Of a DNA stretch of 64,000 nt, positions 1 through 11,429 are shown piece after piece. The translations under genes and the position numbers were made by a program. Location of the stretch: assembly GCA_027924585.1 (NCBI GenBank), contig BSBM01000643.1:17160501-17224500 (forward strand), in the 5' to 3' direction. The stretch is from Larix kaempferi. Lineage: Eukaryota; Streptophyta; Pinopsida; Pinales; Pinaceae. Below the pieces are notes generated by a model. It was not told the origin of the DNA and did no database searches. It saw only the letters and a program-made list of their open reading frames with translations. Numbering within the stretch: the stretch's first letter is position 1; every line of letters starts with the position of its first letter.

Positions 1-2400
1 TGAAATTTATTTTCAAGGGGTACAAATTCAAGCCATTATAATAATATCATGGAGGAATTGTAGTTGCTCATCAAGTACATAAAAAATAAACATCAGAGGT
101 TTAATCACCAACATATTAAAATACCCAAACTTTATGTTCTTCTTTGAAATATAAGAGGACTTATTACTTGAGAACACTATATATTTAAAAAAAATAATGA
201 TAATAGTGCATTCCTTCAATATAAAACTAAAACTAACATTAAAGGAATGAAGATATTTTATCAATTTTTTTTAAGAGATTGTAGATTTATGCTAAGCATT
301 GGAGAGGCCCATTAAGAGGACTTGCTAATGTATGGTACCCATGGGATTGAGATAGAAAATGAAGTAGTTTTGTATCCACAAACTATGAGGAAAGTAGGGA
401 AAAAACAACTTTTGACCTTATAATGAGGAAATCCTTAGGCTTGGATGCTTCCCTTCAATTTTTGTTTTTGAATGCAGGGAAGAAAATTATCGTTCCAGGT
501 AAACCACTTGAAGGCCTATTTGATACTTATATCATACCAACAAACTTTTTTTTGTTTTGTTTTCTTGATACTATCAACAAGAATTTGTCAGAATAGTGAG
601 GAATTGCTAGGCTCATTCATCAAAGTGCGTCCAAAAGAAACTTTAACATCTCCACCACTACCCAACTGCATCGGAAGACCCCAGCCATAATTCTCTCTTG
701 CCAAATATGTCAAAGCAGAAACAAGATGCTGGAGTTTCTTTCAACGATATGAAGGCCGCAGATGAGAAGAAGTGCCAGCTACCGGGCAATAAAATTTTGA
801 TGATCTTTGCTTCTACTAGTCATAGTCGTAGCAGCAGCTTCAAGGAGGACATACTTTTCAATTATTTCAATCCATAAATTCATGCTCGATCTTATCCAGA
901 GTTGCTTCATTTATAGATCGGAATAGCAGAGAAGTGGAATGTATTCATTCTGAATCTGAAAAATGTAAATTAAATTTTGTGAGCATATATCCATTTTGCC
1001 CCAAATATTGTTATGCTTTTATGCTTGTGTGTGTCATTTTGTTAGCAAATATTCATTTTGTCAGCATATAGTCATTTTACCCCCAAATATTGTTATGCTT
1101 TTATGCTTGAATTCTCTGCTTTTCCGTGGACTTTGTTGCATTGAGATAATTTATCGAATAATATTTGATGACGCTATACTGCAAAAGCAATTCCATTCAT
1201 TCAGATCAGACAGAGGCACTGGAAGAGGTAACTGCTGTTTCTATTAATGAAACAATTCTGTAAGTTTACTTTAGAAAAAAATCAAAGTTTTCGGCGACGA
1301 TTTTTGTAAAAGCGATACTGACATGACATTACACGATAGAGAATACTGTAAGGTTGTGTTGTGAATTAAATCCATTTTATTTGATTGATTTATGATTCTG
1401 CTCTGATGAAAGGAGTGAATTCATGATCTCTGTACCATATGATCCATATTTTCTCAGCATCAGCAAATCGTCGTATTTAGAAAGTGGATTATATGCAAAA
1501 ATGTATGCCATGCCCAAATTTTCATTACTGGAATTGAGCCAAATGACAATTCAAGATTGAAGTTAACAAATTAAAAAATGGATAGGTTAACAAAGAAAGA
1601 TATATAACATCTTGACTATATACTTGTGCACATAAAATGAATTCAGTATATCGTTTATGATGGAGCACCTTAACCAGAAAAGATACATAACATCTTAACT
1701 ATATACTTATGCATATAATTTATTTCAGTTAAATTTACTACATGAGTTCTATATCACAATTATAAATAGACAAATTCTTATAAACATTATAAATATCCAT
1801 GGACATTATGTAATGCTCACGTGATTTTAACCAAACTTGCAATATCAAACATCCTATACTCTCCTCAAAGGATGAAAAAACATCATGTACTATCCTTAAA
1901 TTCATGAACCAAGAAGGTTAATGACAAATTATCCATTTGAAATTAAATATAGACACAAATGTAATTAAACATTTTAATTGTAGTCATTTAAATATAAAAC
2001 TATACAAATAGCATGTAAAATTTTAACTAAGTTATGCATTCTTTTACATTTATACATAAGAAACATAATACACAAAATCTCTATAAACATAAATAAACAT
2101 TTAAATATAAAAAATAATAATATAATTAGTATGCAACTCGGTCTTAGTGAACATCATTATTAGTTTATATAATGGAATTTTTATTTTCATTTTAAGAAAG
2201 AAAAAACAGCTATAAAGAATATAAAGAACATGGATGAGGAGTTTGGTAATATTTATGTTTATGTAAAATATTATATATACAAAGTACTTCACTTATAAAT
2301 TTACAATGATAATTGTGAAAACCACTTCATAATTGCATTTTAGATTTCATTAAACACTTTATATTTTGACACAATGGGTGGGAACATTTGATCCTAGCAA
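1..2400. other. AT-rich non-coding stretch
   Basis: No open frame here has a recognisable domain or convincing splice structure. The sequence is strongly AT-rich, and the short frames at 28-264 and 472-690 look like chance ORFs. It lies downstream of the receptor-like protein gene, so the part nearest 2400 probably includes that gene's 3' UTR and terminator. I could not point to a specific poly(A) signal. Confidence 0.5.
998..1109 (+). repeat. Short direct duplication
   Basis: A segment of about 28 bp containing CCCCAAATATTGTTATGC and the TTTTATGCTTG that follows occurs near 1000 and again near 1081. The intervening sequence also repeats a 'CATTTTGTCAGCATATA' theme. It is a local tandem duplication with no other visible meaning. 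Confidence 0.6.
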
Positions 2401-2407
2401 ACTCTGA

Positions 2408-4996
2408 CTATGTAGGGAATCTGTACTCCCCCAAAAAGGGTCGTGGTATGTTTGGAGGAACCACCCAATGTTTAGCTCTCTCCCATAACATAAATATAGT
2501 AACCACCACCCCAAATCCAATCCCAATTCCCATCCCCACTGCTATCAATGACATCTTTTCATCCACACGACTTAGCCATCCAAGCCTTACATTACTACTC
2601 TTACTGACAATATTACCTTTTTTCACTTGTCTTTCATTTACATTGCATGATTCCAAAGGACAACCCCATAAGCACTTATTCTTTTGAAATGCAGATACAT
2701 TGAAAGTGGAAAACTGTGTTCCTGTTGGAATTTTCCCACAAAGATTGTTTGATGAAACATCTAGAATGGCCAACTCATGTAATTTAGAGAGCTCTTCAGG
2801 AATTGATCCACTCAAATTATTGTTTGCCAAGTCCAGCTGCTCCAACTGAGATATCCCACTAAGAGATGCAGGTATTTGCCCTTCTAATTGATTATGAGAT
2901 AAATTCAATAGTCGCAAGAGACTCATACTACCTATGCTTGTGGGGATTTCTCCTGTAAGATTATTGCAAGACAAATCAAATGTAGTGTTTGTAGGCAACC
3001 AATATGATAGAGTATAATCACTTCTTTTCATGTCAATTTCCATTTCCTCAGATAGTCCATCATTATTTGACATAGTTGTGAACCCAGAGATTTTATCAAG
3101 ACGCACTGGAATTCTCCCACTGAATTTGTTGTTGGATAAATCCAACACAAACAACTTGGTGAGATTTGTGATTTGCTGTGGAATATGACCATCTAGATTA
3201 TTATGCCCAATGCATAAAACTCTCAACTCTTTGAAAAATGTGAAGTATTCAGGAAGCTTTCCCATCAGTCTATTTTTCCTTACATCTAGTAGTTGAAGGT
3301 TGGTCCAGTGGACCAAAGATGTAGGCAGTGTTCCAGACAACTTATTAGAATGAGCAGAGAAGTATTCCATAAAAGTGCAATCACCGATGCTATTAGGAAT
3401 TGGTCCCTCCAAGTTATTTTTTGATAGATCTAAGATGACAAGTGAAACCAAACCACTAATACTATCAGGAATACTCCCAATAAGCTTGTTGTTATAGATA
3501 TTTAGTCCATGGAGAGTCTTTAGCTGACCTATGGTATATGGAATATGTCCAGTTAATTTGTTTGAGTCCAAATATAACATTTGCAATGAAGGCAACTTTC
3601 CGATGGCTTTAGGAATTGTGCCTGTGAGATTGTTTCTTGAGAGAACAAGGTATCCAAGCTTTTTTAAATTGGAAATTGCTTGAGGTATGCTACCACTAAG
3701 CCTATTATCATTCAGATATAGTTCAATTAATTCACTCAAATTGGTAAGGGCTATAGGGATGCTACCATTACACATGTTTGAATCAAGAACTAATGTGTTT
3801 AAGTGACTCAAATTGAGAACAGCTTTAGGAATGCTAGTGAATTTGTTTTGAGAGAGAAATAGTTCTGTCAAATTCATCAATTTGAAAATGTCTATAGGTA
3901 TGCTAGTGAGTCTATTTTGAGAGAGATGTAGGGAAGTCAGCTTGGTTAATTTGGAAATGGCTTTAGGTATGCTAATGAGTTTGTTTCTTGATAGATCTAG
4001 GTAAAGCAACTTGCTTAAATTGCCAATGTCGTCAGGAACTCCACTTCCCATGAGACTTAAATCGGTCAATTTGGTGAAATTAGCAATGCCTTTAGGTATG
4101 CTCCCTTCTAGATAAAAAAGATATAACTGGGAGAGGGGAAGCCGGAATATTTCGGAAGGAAAAGAACCCGAAATATTTTGACAAGAAATGACTAAAGATG
4201 TAAGGTGTGTCAAATTACCCAATTGACGCGGTATACTTCCAGAGAATTCGTTGCCTGTGAGAGATAGGTGCTCTAGTTTCCGCAGCAGTCCCAATTCCGC
4301 TGGAATAGAACCCGAGAGCAGATTCCCGCCCAGTTCAAGTCGTCTCAACTCTTTCAGCTGGCCAAATTCGGGTGGAATAGAACCCGAGATACTATTCTCG
4401 CTCAGGTGAAGTTCTCTCAACACTTTCAGCTGGCCAAATTCGGGTGGAATAGAACCCGAGATCATATTCAAGGTCAGGTCAAGTACTCCCAACACTTTCA
4501 GCTGGCCAATTTCGGGTGGAATTCTTCCTGTGAAAGAATTATCCGAAAGAATCAATGTGCGCAATAATGAAAGGTTGCCTATGCACGGGGAAAGGTTACC
4601 TCGCAATCCAGCAACAAGGTCTATGGCGACCACTCTTTTGGTGTGTGGTCTGCAGCGAATACCAGACAACGCGCCATATGGATCAGCTGTGACGGCCTTT
4701 CGGAAGGACAAGAGAGCAGCGAGGTCTCTTTTCTCGTGGGCGTCTATTGATGATAATCTGAAATCATCTTCCTCCAGTACCATGTGTCCAGATTCAGAAT
4801 GGCGTTGAAAGGAAGTTAATCCAGCGGGCATGTGGTCATGATGATCATATAAAGCAGCATGGGAATAGGGGTGGGATGTTGGGTAATTAGCAGACATGGC
4901 TGCAGGCACAGAGGTTAGAAGCAAAAATATGAGAAGAAGAGCAGCGAAGAAATTCACCCCCAGTTTCTTCGCGAGGAATGTCATTTCAACGGTCAC
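2408..4996 (-). CDS. LRR receptor-like protein (RLP), single exon
   Basis: This 862-residue intronless protein has the layout of a plant cell-surface receptor-like protein. Residues 1 to about 35 form a hydrophobic signal peptide. An LRR N-terminal cap (about 86-120) follows, then more than 20 leucine-rich repeats of the LxxLxLxxNxLxGxIP type. An island (about 640-670, around EEMEIDMKRSDYTLSYW) precedes the last four repeats. A single transmembrane helix (815-838, GxxxG-rich) and a 24-residue tail complete it. There is no kinase domain, so it is an RLP and not an RLK. Such proteins sense ligands at the plasma membrane and usually signal through adaptor kinases of the SOBIR1/BAK1 kind. Two oddities are visible. 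The cap has lost the usual tryptophan-cysteine part (DPYGALSG runs straight into IRC). A middle block (about residues 290-400) uses shorter repeats without the glycine (NKLISIPKAISKLTKL). A cluster of W-boxes lies upstream. The ligand is unknown. Confidence 0.88.
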   Translation of the reverse strand: MTVEMTFLAKKLGVNFFAALLLIFLLLTSVPAAMSANYPTSHPYSHAALYDHHDHMPAGLTSFQRHSESGHMVLEEDDFRLSSIDAHEKRDLAALLSFRKAVTADPYGALSGIRCRPHTKRVVAIDLVAGLRGNLSPCIGNLSLLRTLILSDNSFTGRIPPEIGQLKVLGVLDLTLNMISGSIPPEFGQLKVLRELHLSENSISGSIPPEFGQLKELRRLELGGNLLSGSIPAELGLLRKLEHLSLTGNEFSGSIPRQLGNLTHLTSLVISCQNISGSFPSEIFRLPLSQLYLFYLEGSIPKGIANFTKLTDLSLMGSGVPDDIGNLSKLLYLDLSRNKLISIPKAISKLTKLTSLHLSQNRLTSIPIDIFKLMNLTELFLSQNKFTSIPKAVLNLSHLNTLVLDSNMCNGSIPIALTNLSELIELYLNDNRLSGSIPQAISNLKKLGYLVLSRNNLTGTIPKAIGKLPSLQMLYLDSNKLTGHIPYTIGQLKTLHGLNIYNNKLIGSIPDSISGLVSLVILDLSKNNLEGPIPNSIGDCTFMEYFSAHSNKLSGTLPTSLVHWTNLQLLDVRKNRLMGKLPEYFTFFKELRVLCIGHNNLDGHIPQQITNLTKLFVLDLSNNKFSGRIPVRLDKISGFTTMSNNDGLSEEMEIDMKRSDYTLSYWLPTNTTFDLSCNNLTGEIPTSIGSMSLLRLLNLSHNQLEGQIPASLSGISQLEQLDLANNNLSGSIPEELSKLHELAILDVSSNNLCGKIPTGTQFSTFNVSAFQKNKCLWGCPLESCNVNERQVKKGNIVSKSSNVRLGWLSRVDEKMSLIAVGMGIGIGFGVVVTIFMLWERAKHWVVPPNIPRPFLGEYRFPT

Positions 4997-5050
4997 ATGT
5001 AAACATATTCATCGATTTTTCTTATATTTGAAGACAAGGAACTCATGCAT

Positions 5051-5230
5051 AGTCAAAATGACCGTGATACCCCAATCGAGTCAAGTCGGGCGGCTGCCAA
5101 TCGAGTCAAGTCATAATTTTGAGCATAGTCAAATTATATTTGATTTTGGAGCACTTTCAAGTCACTCCGTTGCCGACCTACCCAAATCGAGTCAAGTCAG
5201 CTGGCCGCCCACCGACCACTTTCCAGTCAA
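5051..5230 (-). promoter_or_regulatory. Cluster of six W-box motifs upstream of the RLP gene
   Basis: The hexamer AGTCAA (TTGACT on the gene's sense strand) occurs at 5051, 5079, 5104, 5127, 5190 and 5225, all in the same orientation, about 55 to 234 bp upstream of the ATG. TTGAC(C/T) is the W-box core bound by WRKY transcription factors, which drive many defence genes. Three of the six lie inside a repeated 14-mer, AATCGAGTCAAGTC. Seeing the motifs is direct. Pathogen-responsive control of the gene is inference. Confidence 0.6.
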
Positions 5231-6607
5231 CTTAGTCGGCACGCACCAATTGGCAGGCAACTTCCCAACTCGATCGCATCTTATTTTTCTCCATATATTT
5301 TGATAATTGACATTTCACCATAATTCCGTTTTCGTTATTTTCTTTAAAATTGGACTTTTTTAATCTTAATGATACTTCAAATTGGACTTTTTTAATCTTA
5401 ATGATACTTTCTTTAAAGTGTAGATGCATCTTTGCAAAGCTGTTTTTCTTCTTAATGAATATCTTACAAAATCATAAATATGATACTTCAAATGATTAGA
5501 TCATAACAAAAATATTTAGTGAATGAAGGGAAAAACAATTTATTGATGCAAATTCGGTGACATATCGATGGTGAGCCTCATCAATTTTGATTACCATAAC
5601 CACTTCTCTAAGAGTTGAATCCTTGGGAAGCCTCAATTTATCTCTAACTATGGTAGGGGATGACACGTTTATAATGCGAGCATTATCCACCCTATAATAC
5701 AAGTTTAAATGCTACATGGCATAGTGTATAAACCATTGGATCGAAGTTGCTTTAGATCCAACGACATCCACATCACCTCACACAACATTTAATTTGCTCA
5801 ATAGGGTGGATAGTGATCGACCGTTCGGAATGCTTCGTACACTATCATTCTTACACATATCTAATCTTGATCAACATGCTCCTTGATTCACTTGGGGATG
5901 TGTAGTAGTCTTGCGCAGAGCTACGTGAGACATTAGTCTTGTGCAGAGCAGATCATGATAGAGCAATGTGTGACAGTATATTTTCACATAGTCGAGTGTG
6001 ACAATAGCATTGCGCAGGGTAGAGCACGACAGAGTAGTCTGTGATAATAGTCTTGTGCAGAGTAGATCGCGACAGAGCATAGTGTGACAATAGAGAAGGT
6101 TGTCTTGCATAGAGTAGACTATCTGTAATATCCCTGATCTGATCTCAAGGAATATTATATCAAATTCAAAATTTTAAAACATAAACTAGCACAGGTGAAT
6201 ACTAGCTATCAAAACTAGTCAAAAGCAAACTAGAATTGTTCACTGTAAAGCCCACCCAAAACTTAATATTTGCACTCTGTTGGATATGACAAATAGGTGG
6301 GGAAGTGTGCAGAACAAAATTATCAGTGTCAGGTCCAGCTTCAAAGTACTATGCACAACGTACTGGGGCCATTTATGGTTTTGCATTCAGCAGACACTGA
6401 CTCCTACTCGAAGGTTTCCTGGGCACACCAACATATGCATACTAGATTTATTTAATTACACCTGAAGGTAACCAATGGTGAATATCAATCATTAAACCCC
6501 TGATTAGATGATGGACAAGATTTCCTGAGAGTTTGGGAGGTTTTAGCTGAGTTTGGAGGCAAAAGAAGGAATGGCACTAGATTGGATTGCTTAGCTAGTA
6601 GTTTTCC
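5231..6607. other. Non-coding stretch with repeat fragments
   Basis: No supported gene. A direct repeat of about 33 bp (AAATTGGACTTTTTTAATC and the bases after it) occurs twice at 5347-5414. A degenerate array of GTCTTGCGCAGAG / TAGAGCGTGACA words sits at 5905-6118 and is related to the arrays at 7975-8200 and 24,735-24,900. The remainder is plain AT-rich sequence. Confidence 0.5.
5905..6118. repeat. Degenerate array of CTTGCGCAGAG / GAGCGTGACA words
   Basis: Units of about 30-35 bp alternate the words GTCTTGTGCAGAGTAGA and GCGTGACA(A/G)AGTAG with many substitutions. The same word set recurs inside dispersed repeat A (7975-8200) and on both sides of the Ty3 insertion in repeat B. It is a decayed internal tandem repeat of a dispersed element whose identity I cannot tell. 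Confidence 0.6.
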
Positions 6608-8501
6608 AGGCTATCCCAAACAAGCTGAGAGGGAAACAAATTCTCGGGGAAAGACTTGGAGGTTCATCATCATGGTCTTAAGAATCTAACATGACTGATA
6701 GAATAGAAAATTATCACTCATAAAGATTTGTATAGCTATTACTGCAAAACTAGTCGGAAAACAATGTCTAAAGAATTAGTCTTGAAAAAATTGCACTCAA
6801 ACAACCACAAAGGCTTTCTAATTCTTCTTTTGAAACATAGTATGCCTCAGAACTAAACATATGAATCGCAACAAACTAAAATCAAGAATTCTGAGCAGTA
6901 ATTGAATGTATTTTACTCTTCAGACTTATCGAGGATTCTCTATTACATAAATTTCTCACAACATGAAATGTGGAAGACCTTAAGAAGGAGAGAATAGTAG
7001 ATATCTACACTGGATATGCAATAAGATGAATATAGAGAATATGGTTGCTCATGAAAGGCACACCATGTCTCAGTGACTGCTCATAGGGGGCACATTCACC
7101 AACTGAAACTTCTCCTCTGAGTGGATCTCCTCCAGAATCTCTCTCTAATTGATTTGACACTCAAAATATCTTCTTGATGGCTTGGATTCTTCAATGGTGG
7201 TTGATAATGGGATGTAAATCCAACTCCCATAGCTCTATATCAGACTGTGAACAAATTGGAACACTCACATTGCATTGGGTCACATATCCCAAGCTTGGTT
7301 GATGCACATCACTCAACCTTGAGAAGCAAAAGCTCTCAGACACAAAATGAATTTTCCAAAATATGTGAGAGGAGCATAGTGGACTTATTTAATAGGCTCA
7401 GTTATCTTCATGAGCAAGTAATTTTCACGTGTGAGGATGAGGGTTCCTTCCATAGTAGAATTAGCAACATCTTCTTGATTTGTGCAACTTCCTTACTTTG
7501 TGATATCTTTTAATTTGAGCAACTGCACCTTCCTTATATTTTATGGATGTTTCTTGCTTTGTGATCTCTTATGCTTTTGGAAACTACGCCCTTATAGTTC
7601 TAGATGTTTCCTGCTTTTCAAACTGGGTGCTTTCTATATTTTCCTTCTTTGTCCACTTTCCTGCTTTGTGCTTTGTCTGCTTTTCACTGCTTTTGTCAAT
7701 TTCCTCTTTTTATGTTGTCGCCTTGCTTTTAGTTTCCTTGTTGTTATTTCTATCTTTTTCCAACTGAGTGGATGTGGTTCACCTTATCCTCATGCGTCCT
7801 CCTAAGCATGTGCACATTATCACTTTGCCAAAATTTAATTAATAATGATAATTAAACTATTACAAAAATGCTTCAAATATTAAATATTACTAAATTTTAA
7901 TACTATAGGCTTGTATCCAATACTTGACCATGTGGATCCTAAGGAAGGGACATGACACTTTCATAGAGTAGAATTGATGGTAGTCTTGCGCATAGTAGAG
8001 CGTGACAGAGTAGCGCACGTGACAGTAGTCTTGCGCAGAGTAGAGTGTGATTGTAAAGAAGATTGTCTTATGCAGAGTATAGTGTGATAGAGTAGAGTGT
8101 GACAATAATCTTGTGCACAATAGAGTGCAATGGAGAAGCATGTGACAATAGTGATTATTGTTTTGTGTAAAGTAGAACACGACAGATTAAACTGTGTCAA
8201 GTAAGTTGTCACACAATACATCAACATAGAAGGAATAGTAGATTTGTGCAGTACAACATAGGAAGGTAAATTGGTGCAAATAAGTTAAATTTGCATTGCT
8301 TTGCAAGTTGGTGTATAGAAATTAGAATTGTTTTGTAATGCAAAAGGAAAACTAGTGCACATGAGTCATATGTGTTTTGTGAAGTGCAATGTGCAACAGG
8401 AAAGTTGTTGCAGAAGAAAGACTTGAAGTAATCAATAGCGAAGTATTGAATTGAGTGACAAATACATAGAACGTTACAGTAAGTGCACATATAATGTTAT
8501 A
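6608..8501. repeat. Dispersed repeat, copy A
   Basis: This segment is homologous by eye to copy B, which begins near 14,243 and resumes at 24,730-25,256 after the Ty3 element. Shared landmarks in the same order are GGTTCATCATCATGGTC, the CACACCATGTCTCA block, the CCCAAGCTTGGTTGA block, a pyrimidine-rich stretch (7480-7800 and 14,975-15,300), the CAGAGTAGAGCGTGAC array and the end block ACAGTAAGTGCACA. It has no intact ORF and I cannot assign it to a transposon class. The copies differ by many substitutions and small indels, so the duplication is old. Confidence 0.75.
7975..8200. repeat. Degenerate short tandem array inside repeat A
   Basis: Repeats of the words GTCTTGCGCAGAGTAGA and GTGTGACA(A/G)TA occur at roughly 30-45 bp spacing. 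The same array in copy B is the place where the Ty3 element at 15,554-24,729 inserted. Confidence 0.6.
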
Positions 8502-8506
8502 GGGTA

Positions 8507-8961
8507 TCAAATTATTCTCCTTGGCTAAATGTTATATAGAATCCTCATCGCCATCAACAGAAAGAGAAAAGGGACCAATAAGAACATTAAAAATATCTGA
8601 ACTGACCTTATCAACATACTTCATCCCAAATTCACCTTCCTGTTATACATCAAATCATCAGAGTGTTTGCAATTCTCAGTTTAAAACTTATTTTTTAATT
8701 CTGGATTGAAAAACTTGAATTGGAAGAAAAAAATCAAAGTTGAGAGGAAAGTTAGGTAGATATGCTTGCATACCATCTTTCAAATTAAAGTTCCCAGACA
8801 TTCACAAGTATAATGTAGTGGTCAACAAGGTGCTCATTTATAAATACTCTGCACTGTAACATATTAGAGGTCTTCATTGGGAGAAACCCCAAAAATAATG
8901 TAGGGGTTAACAAGAATACATAGAACAATACGAAGCTGTTCTTTTGAAAAAACCAAGTTTG
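8507..8961. repeat. Dispersed repeat, paired with 47,188-47,658
   Basis: About 455 bp beginning CAAATTATTC and ending TTTTGAAAAAACCAAG match 47,188-47,658 in the same orientation. Shared blocks include ATGTTATATAGAATCCTCAT and CAACAGAAAGAGAAAAGGG. The second copy has an extra stretch with a short local duplication near 47,540. It has no coding capacity. It abuts the end of repeat A and lies just 3' of the small gene candidate. Confidence 0.75.
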
Positions 8962-9039
8962 ATCCAAAACTTCAATATAGAAAACAAGACATAATCCAAA
9001 TAAGGAAAACAAAACCCCAAATATTTACATTCAAGAATT

Positions 9040-9373
9040 CTAGATGCTAAGAACTTCCTGTTCATCCCGCTTCGTCTCAGCCTCTGCTACATCTTTTGCA
9101 GCTGCTTGCATTCGATCCTCTTGAATATCTTCTTCCATAATTTCCTTCTCATTTTTGGCTCTCACTTTGTTCACCTGCTATTAATCCAACATCAATATTG
9201 CGATACAAATGAAATAATAAAAGGCCAAAGAAATAATTGATTTCCATGATCATAACCTGAGAAGTAAAGAAAGTTGTTGTATACTGCGCGATCACAAGCA
9301 TGATGGTCACCGCATCCATCGTTCCCTTCTTCAGTTTATTTAACAGATAAATATTATCATTATCATTTCTCAT
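9040..9373 (-). CDS. Possible small two-exon gene (83 residues), unknown
   Basis: The minus strand reads from an ATG at 9371-9373 to a TCTCAG|GTTATG donor (exon 9373-9257), then from an AATAGCAG|GTG acceptor (exon 9174-9040) to a TAG. The exons are 117 and 135 nt and join in phase 0 to give 83 residues. The first half has a hydrophobic segment (about residues 20-38, around AVTIMLVIAQY). The second half is highly charged and probably helical (MEEDIQEDRMQAAAKD). A short upstream ORF (MEKIELAQA) overlaps the leader. I do not recognise a family. It could be the remains of a longer gene. The clean phase-0 splice is the only argument for it. Confidence 0.3.
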
Positions 9374-11205
9374 GCTTGTGCCAATTCGATTTTCTCCATG
9401 TTTTATAGATCATCTATGCCTTGAGTTGGCGGATGAAGGAGAAGAAGAGAGGGAAGCATGTCGTGGAATGTAACATGAAAGAAACCTCCATGTTGTCCAA
9501 CAACATGTCTAAACCACGTGATTTAATTGGTTACGCGTGGTGATATTTGATTGGTTTGAGCAACTAGGAATCTTGGAACAGTGTGCATAGACATTTTCTC
9601 ATTGTGAAAAATGCCTACAGCTTAAATATTCAACAATTAATACTTTTACTATCAAATATGGTTCTATATGTTGAAAAGCATTCACCTATAAATTGAAAAC
9701 CCATATGCTAATAGATATTTAAATTTGATCAATCACTTGAAAGGCATAATTCTCTTGATAGAAAGATAATTTCACCAGGTTCTGTAAATCAAAAACATAT
9801 TAATACAACAAAATTGAAAAATCATAGCAATTGCTATTGTGTTCAATGGTAAGGAAGTTCCATTTGATTTTAGTGTAAGTTGCCTGAAAATAGTATTTTT
9901 GAGGAAGATACTTTTCCTTTTGGATTTTTGCATTATTGTATTTTAAATCAAAAGCAAAAAGACAAAGAAAAGGCCATCGTTAATTTGGAGCTTGTAGTTG
10001 TTACATTTTAGAGTCTGTGTTCCCTTGGGAGTTATTTGTTGTGAGAAGTAAACCAAGTAAAATGGTGGCATATCCATCCACAAAGCTTCATTGTTGAAGC
10101 GGTTCTTTTACATTTGCACTTACAAAATAATGTCGCAGATTGTTATATGCAGTGGTTTTCTATTTTACATTTATTTTTCGGGAGAAATGGTTAATGTCAG
10201 ACACTTTTTTCATGCGCTAGTACCAGAGACAAGTTCGGTACAATTTTAAAGTAGTTTCCATAAAATAGTCTATAAAAAATCGTACTTTTCCTGGAACGTT
10301 TTTATGAATATGTTGATACTGGAGCAAGTATTTTCTTCACAAATATTCTACCTACTATAGTGACAAAGCTATCTTGATCCAGTATTTTCTTCACAAATCT
10401 TCTACCTACTATCATTGATGAAGCTATCTTTCAAATATGCACACCATGGTTTAGGTTTCTATATTTCTATTCATAAAGAATTTGTAAATAGTTTTTTTTT
10501 AATAAGTTATAAATTTATCAATATAATTATAAATTTAATGTATCTACATTTTACAAATTATCATTACGAAATTGAACTTTCTAAAATAGGACATTAGCAG
10601 AAATATAATTCAAAACTAGCCACACATACTGGAATAAAGCTATCTTTGGCAAAAACCAATCTCTAGATGAAATATAATTCTTAGTTCCAGATGCCCTTAT
10701 CCAAACAATTTCAACAGGGACTGTTGCTCAAAGAAATCCATTTTAGTCATCGTTTGGGGTAGGTAAAAATTCACAGATATGAGGAGAATCGTTGTATGTG
10801 TGGATCAACTGCCATTTAATCCATGCTTGGAGTAGAACCCTTTTTTAACTTTGTTATATTTGTTGATAATGTGATGCCATTATTGTGTATTTATATTAAT
10901 ATACTGTTGTTTTTTAAGTGATGTTTAATATATTTTTTCCTTATAGTATTATTTCCTATGTAATATTTATAACACTATTTCTTTTACATATATACATTTG
11001 CATCTTCTAGTACACTACTACTTTGAGATACCATTGCTATTTTAATTTCTATGTAGCTTTATTTTTATCCCTTGGCATAACCTATAATATATCCATTCAC
11101 AAAACATGCTTTATAATTTATGCAGGATTTGTATCGTTACTCCCATGAATTCGTCAACCATCTCCTACATAGGCTTGGTCATATACCTTTTTCGCTAGTC
11201 TATAT
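9374..11205. other. Non-coding stretch
   Basis: I see no gene. A segment of about 55 bp containing AGTATTTTCTTCACAAAT and TTCTACCTACTAT is tandemly duplicated at 10,325-10,415. The rest is AT-rich sequence with no long frame. Confidence 0.5.
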
Positions 11206-11426
11206 TGTTAAATTTTTAACACGGAAAAGGATGGAACACAAGTGGGCATATTCATTTCCTTCTCATTATTAACCATAATCTTATATAGAATTACATCACA
11301 CCAAAACCCATGGGACAATACCATGGAAAAGAAAATACTATGGGACAACAAAGTGTCCTATCAACTACTCAACTAATTAATGCATTAATGACCAGTAGTG
11401 GACTGGTGAGATTACAACTCTTAACA
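11206..11426 (-). repeat. 3' LTR of the Copia deletion derivative
   Basis: This pairs with 12,801-13,028. The purine-rich tract lies immediately upstream on the element's strand. The ends are TGTTAA...TTAACA. Confidence 0.88.
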
Positions 11427-11429
11427 CAC

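Noticed and set aside
2408-4996. LRR receptor kinase
   Set aside because: The frame ends 24 residues after the transmembrane helix and no kinase-like sequence is found downstream.
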